Source: Streptosporangiaceae bacterium
GTDB taxonomy: Bacteria; Actinomycetota; Actinomycetes; Streptosporangiales; Streptosporangiaceae
Assembly: GCA_025934635.1 (NCBI GenBank)
Contig: JAICWX010000265.1
Location: forward strand, 1 to 11,572
DNA length: 11,572 nt
Direction of reading: 5' to 3'
Shown here in pieces: positions 6,452 through 11,572 of this stretch (positions are counted from its first letter, which is position 1; every line of letters begins with the position of its first letter). The notes below the pieces were generated by a model. It had not been told where the DNA came from. It did not search any database and was given only the letters and a program-made list of their open reading frames with translations. The position numbers were made by a program, and so were the translations under genes.

Positions 6452-6496
6452 CGGTGCGTGCCCTGATGGCACCGGCCCGGCGACGCCGCCGCCGGG
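6452..6496 (+). terminator. Tandem GC-rich hairpins after the HTH gene
   Basis: Two hairpins follow the HTH stop codon by 6 bases. The first pairs CGGTGC (6452-6457) with GCACCG (6469-6474); an inner GTGCC/GGCAC pairing is an alternative. The second pairs CCCGGCG (6476-6482) with CGCCGGG (6490-6496) around a 7-base loop. There is no T-tract, as is usual for GC-rich actinomycete terminators. The remaining bases to 6632 show only weak promoter-like sequences. Confidence 0.55.
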
Positions 6497-6632
6497 ACCC
6501 CGCCCGGAAGCCTGAAGGAGTTCGCTGCTAGCTGACAGCCATCCCGCCCGGCACCGGAACTAAACGCCGCCCCCGACGGTTTCCCTTTTCATGTACGGGC
6601 GGGCAAACATAGTCGCGATGCGAGGGCTCCGG

Positions 6633-8486
6633 ATGGATCCCTCGATCACCAAGCAGAAGCTCAAGCCGGGCACCGTCCGGCGGATCGCGGCCTACGCGCG
6701 CCCCTACCGGCTTCACCTGACCGTCTTCCTGCTGGCCACCTGCGTGGACGCGGTGATCACCGTCGTCAACCCGCTGCTGCTGCGGCAGGTCATCGACCAC
6801 GGCATCCTGGCCCGCAACGACCGGGTGGTGATCGGAATCGCCGTCGCGGTCGGCGCCGTCGCGATCTTCGACGCCTTCCTCGGCTTCGTGATCCGCTGGT
6901 TTTCCGCCCGGATCGGCGAGGGCCTGATCTACGACCTGCGTACCCAGGTCTTCGATCACGTCCAGCGGCAGCCGGTCGCCTTCTTCACCCGGGCGCAGAC
7001 CGGTTCGCTGGTCAGCCGGCTCGACGGGGACGTGATCGGCGCCCAGCAGGCCATTACCTCCACCCTGTCCGGCGTGATCTCCAACCTGCTCAGCCTGGTC
7101 GTCATCCTGATCACGCTGTTCTACCTGTCCTGGCTGGTGAGCCTCATCGCGCTGGCGATGATCCCGCTGTTCATCCTGCCCGCGCGCCTGGTCGGCCGCC
7201 GGATGCAGCGGCTGACCCGGGAGAGCATGCAGCTCAACGCCGAGATGAGCTCGACGATGACCGAGCGGTTCAACGTGGCCGGCGCGATGCTGGTGAAGCT
7301 GTTCGGGCGGCCGCGCGAGGAAACCGACGCGTTCTCCCTGCGCGCCGGCCGGGTCCGGGACATCGGCGTGGTCACCGCCATGTACGGCCAGGTGTTCTTC
7401 GTCGCCCTGACCCTGCTGGCCTCGCTGGTCACCGCCGTGGTCTACGGACTCGGCGGCACCCTGGTCATCAACGGCACGTTCCAGATCGGCACGCTGGTCG
7501 CCCTGACCACCCTGCTCGGCCGGGTCTACGGGCCGATCACGTCGCTGTCCAACGTGCAGATCAGCGTCATGACCGCCCTGGTCAGCTTCGACCGGGTCTT
7601 CGAGGTGCTCGACCTGCGGCCGCTGATCGCCGACAAGCCGGACGCGGTGCCCCTGCCCCGCGAAAACGCGGCCGGCGCCCCCGCCCCGGAGATCGAGTTC
7701 GCCGGGGTCTCCTTCCGCTACCCGTCGGCGAGCGAGGTCTCGCTCGCCTCGCTGGAGTCGATCGCGCTGCCCGCGCCGGAACGCCAGGACGCGGGCCCGG
7801 GAGTCCTGCACGAGGTGAGCTTCCGCGCGCCCCCGGGTCGGCTGACCGCGCTGGTAGGCCCCTCGGGAGCGGGCAAGACCACGATTACCGCCCTGGCCGC
7901 CCGGCTGTACGACCCGAACTCCGGGACCGTGCGGATCGGCGGGTACGACCTGCGGGACGTCACCCAGGAGTCACTGCACGACGTGGTGGGCGTGGTCACC
8001 CAGGACGCGCACCTGTTCCACGACACCATCCGGGCCAACCTGACGTACGCGCGGCCCGAGGCGACCGAGCTCGAGCTGATCGGCGCGTGCGAGGCCGCCC
8101 AGATCTGGGACCTGATCTCAGGCCTGCCCGACGGGCTGGACACCGTGGTGGGGGACCGGGGCTACCGGCTATCCGGTGGCGAGAAGCAGCGCGTGGCCGT
8201 GGCCCGGCTGCTGCTCAAGGCCCCGGCGGTGGTCGTCCTCGACGAGGCCACCGCCCACCTGGACTCCGAATCCGAGGTGGCGGTGCAGCGTGCGCTGAAG
8301 ACGGCGCTGGCCGGCCGGACGTCGCTGGTGATCGCGCACCGGCTCTCCACGATCAGGGAAGCCGACCAGATCCTGGTGGTGGACGGGGGGCGGATCACCC
8401 AGCGCGGCACGCACGCGGAGCTCCTCGAGGCGGGCGGCCTGTACGCCGACCTGTACCGCACCCAGTTCGCCGGGCAGGTCGCCTAA
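6633..8486 (+). CDS. ABC exporter, fused transmembrane and ATPase domains
   Basis: A 617-residue half-transporter of the MsbA/MDR type: an N-terminal six-helix exporter domain (about 20-320) and a C-terminal ATPase. The ATPase has Walker A GPSGAGKTT (about 409-417), Q-loop VVTQDAHLF, signature LSGGEKQR (about 513-520), Walker B VVVLDEATAHLD (about 532-543) and switch His in VIAHRLST. All catalytic residues are present, so it should hydrolyse ATP as a homo- or heterodimer in the inner membrane. The substrate cannot be told; no partner half-transporter is adjacent. A segment of about 20-25 residues (SASEVSLASLESIALPAPERQ) lies between the A-loop FRYP and Walker A, longer than in MsbA. I chose ATG 6633 because GAGGG (6622-6626) sits 6 bases upstream; ATGs at 6591 and 6618 lack a ribosome site. 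The gene stands alone and converges on the next gene. Confidence 0.92.
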   Translation: MDPSITKQKLKPGTVRRIAAYARPYRLHLTVFLLATCVDAVITVVNPLLLRQVIDHGILARNDRVVIGIAVAVGAVAIFDAFLGFVIRWFSARIGEGLIYDLRTQVFDHVQRQPVAFFTRAQTGSLVSRLDGDVIGAQQAITSTLSGVISNLLSLVVILITLFYLSWLVSLIALAMIPLFILPARLVGRRMQRLTRESMQLNAEMSSTMTERFNVAGAMLVKLFGRPREETDAFSLRAGRVRDIGVVTAMYGQVFFVALTLLASLVTAVVYGLGGTLVINGTFQIGTLVALTTLLGRVYGPITSLSNVQISVMTALVSFDRVFEVLDLRPLIADKPDAVPLPRENAAGAPAPEIEFAGVSFRYPSASEVSLASLESIALPAPERQDAGPGVLHEVSFRAPPGRLTALVGPSGAGKTTITALAARLYDPNSGTVRIGGYDLRDVTQESLHDVVGVVTQDAHLFHDTIRANLTYARPEATELELIGACEAAQIWDLISGLPDGLDTVVGDRGYRLSGGEKQRVAVARLLLKAPAVVVLDEATAHLDSESEVAVQRALKTALAGRTSLVIAHRLSTIREADQILVVDGGRITQRGTHAELLEAGGLYADLYRTQFAGQVA

Positions 8487-8490
8487 ACCC

Positions 8491-9408
8491 TCAGGGGGCA
8501 TAGCCGAGACGGCGGAGTTCCTCGCCCGCGATCTTCTCGATCTGGGTGATGTCCTCGGAGGTGAGGGACAGCTCGTAGGCGGGGGCGCGGCGCCCGCGCC
8601 CCCGGGTGCGGGCGGTACGGGCCTCGTTGCGGATCTCGGCCGCCTGCACGCTGGTTCCGGCGAACCGGGACAGATCGGCCACGGCCTCGTCCGGCTTGCT
8701 GAGCAGCTGCTCGTAGCGGATGGTCTTCAGCTGGCCACCCGGAAGGCTGTGGTGCAGCCGGGCCGCCAGCCGCACCGACCAGCGCCAGCGCAGCGCGCAG
8801 CGGCCGGCCGCGGACAGCTGAGGCCACAGGTCGCGGTCCTCGGGGTCTTCGAGGCCGAAGAACGGATTGGGGAATTCGGTGTCCACGTTGACGAAGCTCG
8901 GCCGGAACCAGGACATCACCACCGGGTCGGCGAGCATCGACGCCACCACGTCCCGGCCGTCCCTGATCACCTGGACGATCCTGGCGTCCGGAAACGCGTA
9001 GGTCAGGGCCTCCGCGCAGTAAATGAGGTCCGGGCTCGCGTCCCCGAACGTCTCCAGGCCCCGCTGCTCGACGCACGGTCCGACGGCGTCCGCGGCCAGG
9101 CCGGCCGCCGCCCGGCATTCCCTGGTGCATTCCAGGCAGCTGCTCGCGGTGATCTGCCAGCCCTGCGCGAAGGCGTCCCTGATGACGGTCGCGGCGGCCT
9201 GCGTGCGGCCCTGGTACATGGACGGGCGCCGCGCGAAGGCGTACACCGTGCGCAGCACGTTAGGCTGGCCGATCGTGAGGTGGAAGCCCGCGGACGCCTT
9301 CAGCGCGCGACCGATCAGGTCCGCGCCCGAGTGCGGTGCGCCGACCACGAAGACCGGCTGGTGCACGCTGCGGGAGTTAACGATGAGGATGTGACGAGCG
9401 GTGGGCAT
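8491..9408 (-). CDS. Sulfotransferase-family protein with atypical 5' binding loop
   Basis: A 305-residue protein with the layout of PAPS-dependent sulfotransferases, which move a sulfuryl group from PAPS to a hydroxyl or amine. The 3'-phosphate motif is well kept: RIVQVIRDGRDVVASM (143-158, Arg149 and Ser157). The 5'-phosphosulfate loop VFVVGAPHSGADLI (19-32) departs from the usual PRSGTTLL: His replaces Arg/Lys and Ala-Asp replaces Thr-Thr, so donor binding may be altered. A cysteine cluster, Cys91-x2-Cys94-x3-Cys98 plus Cys112 and Cys131, is unusual for the fold and could bind metal or form disulfides. No signal peptide is seen. ATG 9408 is preceded by AGG 5 bases upstream. It is convergent with the ABC exporter (4 bp gap) and divergent from a small lipoprotein gene. 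The acceptor is unknown; an inactive or repurposed relative is possible. Confidence 0.8.
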   Translation of the reverse strand: MPTARHILIVNSRSVHQPVFVVGAPHSGADLIGRALKASAGFHLTIGQPNVLRTVYAFARRPSMYQGRTQAAATVIRDAFAQGWQITASSCLECTRECRAAAGLAADAVGPCVEQRGLETFGDASPDLIYCAEALTYAFPDARIVQVIRDGRDVVASMLADPVVMSWFRPSFVNVDTEFPNPFFGLEDPEDRDLWPQLSAAGRCALRWRWSVRLAARLHHSLPGGQLKTIRYEQLLSKPDEAVADLSRFAGTSVQAAEIRNEARTARTRGRGRRAPAYELSLTSEDITQIEKIAGEELRRLGYAP

Positions 9409-9503
9409 CTTCGCCTAGCAGTCTGGGTTTCCGGGCCGGGCCTGATCCGCGCAGGGCCCTGCCCGCTACCGTACTAGCTGCGGTCAGCCCGTAGGCTGGC
9501 ATC
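9409..9503. promoter_or_regulatory. Divergent promoter region with a 12-bp palindrome
   Basis: A 95-bp gap between the sulfotransferase (-) and lipoprotein (+) genes. On the plus strand TAGGCT (9492-9497) is a TANNNT -10 box placed 7 bases before the lipoprotein ATG at 9504, with no Shine-Dalgarno, which fits a leaderless transcript. On the minus strand TACGGT (9473-9468) is a candidate -10 for the sulfotransferase gene. GCAGGGCCCTGC (9451-9462) is a perfect 12-bp palindrome downstream of that start and could be an operator or a leader hairpin. The -35 boxes are not convincing. Confidence 0.42.
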
Positions 9504-9881
9504 ATGCGGGTACTACCCGGTGTAGTGAAGCAGGGGCGGCGCTGGCTGGCCGGGACGGCCGTGGTCCTGGTCGCCGCGGCCGCGCTGGCGGGCTGCGCGC
9601 AGTTCAACCAGGCACTCGGGCAGCGGGAAGCCGTCGTCTCGTTCCGGTCCGGCACGCCGGTGTCGCAGCGGCTGACCGTGCGATCGACCTGCGCCAAGAT
9701 CCCGGCCGTGGACGCGCCGCCGCTGCCGTCCGACCTCAGCTCCCCGTACGCGCTGCAGCAGCTGATCTTCCGGATCGACCGCGCCAGCGACGCCGACGTG
9801 GCCCGGCTGGAGACATGCCTGGACAAGTTCCCCGGGGTAGCCGGCGTGACCCTGCAGGACTCGAGCGACGCGGGCGGCTGA
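9504..9881 (+). CDS. Small predicted lipoprotein, unknown function
   Basis: A 125-residue protein with a lipoprotein signal: basic start, hydrophobic stretch about 17-29, and lipobox LAGC with the lipidated cysteine at 31. The mature part is about 95 residues and includes Cys63 and Cys105, which could form a disulfide outside the membrane. The pattern of strand (REAVVSFRSG), strand (QRLTVRST), strand (QQLIFRID), helix (ASDADVARLETCLDKF) and final strand (GVAGVTLQD) looks like a small ferredoxin-like domain, similar in outline to FtsX extracellular or metal-associated domains; this is a visual impression only. I do not recognise a named family. The ATG has no ribosome site and is probably leaderless. 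It precedes the sulfonate-type transporter genes but is separated from them by a terminator-like structure. Confidence 0.72.
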   Translation: MRVLPGVVKQGRRWLAGTAVVLVAAAALAGCAQFNQALGQREAVVSFRSGTPVSQRLTVRSTCAKIPAVDAPPLPSDLSSPYALQQLIFRIDRASDADVARLETCLDKFPGVAGVTLQDSSDAGG

Positions 9882-9905
9882 GACCAGCCGCGTTACCTCT
9901 GTAAC
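9874..9905 (+). terminator. Tandem tetraloop hairpins ending the lipoprotein gene
   Basis: GCGGCTG (9874-9880) pairs with CAGCCGC (9885-9891) around AGAC. It is immediately followed by GTTAC (9892-9896) pairing with GTAAC (9901-9905) around CTCT. The lipoprotein stop TGA (9879-9881) is inside the first stem. A T-rich CGTTTTCC follows at 9921-9928. The second hairpin could instead be a protein-binding inverted repeat. Confidence 0.6.
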
Positions 9906-10015
9906 CAGACCGATCGACTTCGTTTTCCCTGGTCAGAGCCAATTCCCTACTTTGCCTACCTCGTGTATAGTGAATCGGGTTGTTTCCTATATAAACGATA
10001 GAAATTAGGTACTAG
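9906..10015 (+). promoter_or_regulatory. A+T-rich promoter region of the import operon
   Basis: This leader is markedly richer in A and T than its surroundings. TATAGT (9966-9971) is a strong -10 box; TTCCCT (9943-9948), 17 bases upstream, is a possible weak -35. Further down, TTTC-CTAT (9983-9990) and ATAG-AAA (9998-10004) form an imperfect inverted repeat around ATAAACG, with one unpaired C; it lies downstream of the presumed start, where a repressor could act. The ribosome site before ATG 10016 is weak (TTAGG, 10005-10009). Confidence 0.45.
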
Positions 10016-11044
10016 ATGCGACGTGTTATTACCGCCGCGGCGATCGGCGCGGCCCTGCTGCTGGCGGGCTGTTCTTCCGCCGCCTCGTCGTCAGGCTCGG
10101 CTGGCACCTCGAACGCCGGGGGGAGCGCCCCGGTCACGGTCAGGCTCGGCCTCCTCAGCAACATCACCCATGCACCGGCTCTGATCGCCCTGAAGGAAGG
10201 CTTCTTCTCCAGGGCGCTGGGCTCCGCGGGCACCCTGAAGGCCACCGCGTTCAGCGCGGGCACCGAGGAGACCACGGCGATCCTGGCCGGGCAGCTCGAC
10301 GCCGCCTACGTCGGGCCGAACCCCGCCATCACCGCCTGGCAGAAGGCCAGCAACATCCAGATCATCTCGGGGGCCGCCACCGGCGGCGCGTCTATCGTGG
10401 TCAAGAAGGGCATCACCTCAGCCGCCCAGCTCAAGGGCAAGTCACTGGCCACGCCGTCACTCGGCAACACGCAGGACGTGGCCCTGCGCTACTGGCTCAA
10501 GCAGCACGGCCTGGCGACCACCGAGACCGGCGGCGGTGACGCGTTCATCAAGCCGACCAAGCCCAACTCGGCCGCGGTGCTCCAGTTCAAGTCCGGGCAG
10601 ATCGCCGGCGCATCCGAGCCCGCCCCCTACGACATCCAGATGGTCAGCGACGGCGGCACGGTGCTGCTCAACGAGCCCGGCGTCACCACACTGCTCATGG
10701 TGACCAAGAGCTTCCTCTCGGCCCACCCGGGCATCGTGTCCGACCTGCTCAAGGCCCAGGTCCAGGCGAACGCCTTCATCAAGTCCGACCCGGCCAAGGC
10801 GCAGGCCGACGCCAACGCGGAGCTGGCCTCCTACACCGGCAAGCCGCTGGCGGCGGACCTGGTGGCGGCGTCGTTCAAGGAGATCACCTTTACCAACGAC
10901 CCGAATGCGGCCTCGCTCAGGACCGACGCCAGCCAGGCCGTGTCGCTCGGCCTGCTCGATCCGGTCAACCTGGCCGGGATCTTCGATCTCGGCCCGCTCA
11001 ACAAGGTGCTGGCCGCGGCCGGCGAATCCCCGGTCAGTTCGTAG
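10016..11044 (+). CDS. ABC transporter substrate-binding lipoprotein, SsuA/NrtA/TauA type
   Basis: A 342-residue periplasmic-type binding protein tethered as a lipoprotein. The signal is MRRVITAAAIGAALLLAGC with the lipidated Cys19, followed by a Ser/Gly/Ala-rich linker (20-42). The binding domain begins at VRLGLLSNITHAPALIALKE. Family hallmarks are a DAAYVGPNPAI segment (about 97-107), the VVKKGI...LKGKSLATPSLGNTQ region (about 128-155) and EPAPYDIQ, typical of nitrate/sulfonate/taurine binders. From memory the sequence is most like the binding protein found with sulfate-assimilation genes in Streptomyces, so a sulfonate or sulfate-ester substrate is favoured, not proven. It is followed at once by the matching ATPase; a permease should follow beyond the window. 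The start has only a weak ribosome site but correctly opens the signal peptide. Confidence 0.9.
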   Translation: MRRVITAAAIGAALLLAGCSSAASSSGSAGTSNAGGSAPVTVRLGLLSNITHAPALIALKEGFFSRALGSAGTLKATAFSAGTEETTAILAGQLDAAYVGPNPAITAWQKASNIQIISGAATGGASIVVKKGITSAAQLKGKSLATPSLGNTQDVALRYWLKQHGLATTETGGGDAFIKPTKPNSAAVLQFKSGQIAGASEPAPYDIQMVSDGGTVLLNEPGVTTLLMVTKSFLSAHPGIVSDLLKAQVQANAFIKSDPAKAQADANAELASYTGKPLAADLVAASFKEITFTNDPNAASLRTDASQAVSLGLLDPVNLAGIFDLGPLNKVLAAAGESPVSS

Positions 11045-11068
11045 CCAATGGTGAGGCAGGTGAATTCC

Positions 11069-11572
11069 GTGACGGTGACTGATCGCCGCGCGGCGCCCCC
11101 GGTCGGGGGATCGGTCAAGCTGACGGACGTGTCCAAGGTGTTCGGGCACGGCAGCTCAGCGGTGCGCGCGCTCGACCATGTGTCGCTTGAGGTGCCGTCG
11201 GGGGAGTTCACCTGCCTCATCGGCGCGTCGGGCTGCGGCAAGTCCACGTTGCTCGGCCTCGTCGCCGGGCTGGAACAGGCCACGACGGGTGAGGTGTCGG
11301 CCGGCGGCGGCCGGGTCGCGTTCATGTTCCAGGAGCCCGCGCTGTTCCCCTGGCTCACCGCCGCCGGGAACGTCGAGCTGGCGCTCAAGGCCCGCGGAGT
11401 GGCCAAGGCAGAGCGCCGTCAGCGCACCGAGGAACTGCTCGACACGGTGCACCTGACCGGGTTCGGCGGGAAGCGGCCGCACCAGCTGTCCGGCGGCATG
11501 CGGCAGCGGGTCGCGCTGGCCCGGGCGCTGGCCCAGGACGCGGACGTGCTGCTGATGGACGAGCCGTTCGGC
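11069..11572 (+). CDS. ABC importer ATPase, SsuB/TauB type (5' part)
   Basis: The first 168 residues of an ABC import ATPase, cut by the right window edge. It would power the nitrate/sulfonate/taurine-type importer whose binding protein is directly upstream. Visible motifs are Walker A GASGCGKST, the Q-loop MFQEPALFPWLT (the PALFPW form is typical of SsuB/TauB/NrtD-type ATPases), signature LSGGMRQR, and Walker B VLLMDEPFG at the very end. The ABC domain starts at SVKLTDVSKVF. The start is uncertain: GTG 11069 has AGG 8 bases upstream and is preferred, GTG 11060 is possible, and ATG 11048 lies 3 bases after the preceding stop but lacks a ribosome site. The short gap indicates one operon. Substrate assignment is inferred from family and neighbour. 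Confidence 0.9.
   Translation, partial: MTVTDRRAAPPVGGSVKLTDVSKVFGHGSSAVRALDHVSLEVPSGEFTCLIGASGCGKSTLLGLVAGLEQATTGEVSAGGGRVAFMFQEPALFPWLTAAGNVELALKARGVAKAERRQRTEELLDTVHLTGFGGKRPHQLSGGMRQRVALARALAQDADVLLMDEPFG

Noticed and set aside
6591..6632. Longer N-terminus for the ABC exporter (ATG 6591 or 6618)
   Set aside because: Neither has a ribosome site, whereas ATG 6633 has GAGGG 6 bases upstream; a leaderless start cannot be fully excluded.
6528..7811. Minus-strand open frame opposite the ABC exporter
   Set aside because: Composition is rich in Asp/Gln/Arg/Gly with no fold signal, while the plus strand carries a complete transporter.
9451..9462. Perfect palindrome GCAGGGCCCTGC as a defined operator
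   Set aside because: GC-only palindromes of this length are not rare in such DNA, and no second copy is seen; it is noted only within the divergent region.

Overview
The window is a very GC-rich, densely packed stretch of chromosome whose codons mostly end in G or C. With SufU in place of SufE, an actinobacterial Vms1-like release factor (acVLRF1), an actinobacterial ABC-F protein and apparent leaderless starts, it points to a high-GC actinomycete (Streptomyces/Streptosporangiales-like; genus not determinable by eye). There are twelve annotated genes (two cut by the window edges) plus one possible tiny leader ORF. I see no tRNA, rRNA, CRISPR array, transposase or phage gene.

Region 1 (1-2576, + strand) is the 3' half of a suf operon: end of sufC, sufS, sufU and a DUF59/SufT-like factor, with two ATGA stop/start overlaps. 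Together they mobilise cysteine sulfur (SufS), relay it (SufU), supply ATPase activity to the scaffold (SufC) and help deliver Fe-S clusters (DUF59 protein). A convergent SseB-family gene (2582-3484, - strand) ends 5 bp after the operon.

Region 2 (3602-6445, + strand) looks devoted to translation: an acVLRF1 peptidyl-tRNA hydrolase/release factor, an ABC-F ribosome-associated ATPase, and a 74-residue helix-turn-helix protein. The 93-bp gap before the ABC-F gene is the most interesting part of the window. A -10-like box is placed so that transcription would begin at the ATG of a six-codon leaderless ORF. Its stop codon lies in an arm of mutually exclusive RNA stems, one of which covers the edge of the ABC-F Shine-Dalgarno sequence. 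This resembles a ribosome-mediated attenuator. The last 153 codons of the ABC-F gene also change abruptly to a much more A/T-ending codon usage, which suggests a mosaic gene.

Region 3 (6633-9881) holds a full-length ABC exporter (TMD-NBD fusion), a convergent sulfotransferase-like gene with an atypical nucleotide-binding loop and a cysteine cluster, and a small predicted lipoprotein, probably leaderless, closed by tandem hairpins.

Region 4 (9906-11572) starts with an A+T-rich promoter region, followed by a lipoprotein substrate-binding protein of the SsuA/NrtA/TauA type and its ATPase (cut by the window end). This is the start of a sulfonate/sulfate-type import operon.
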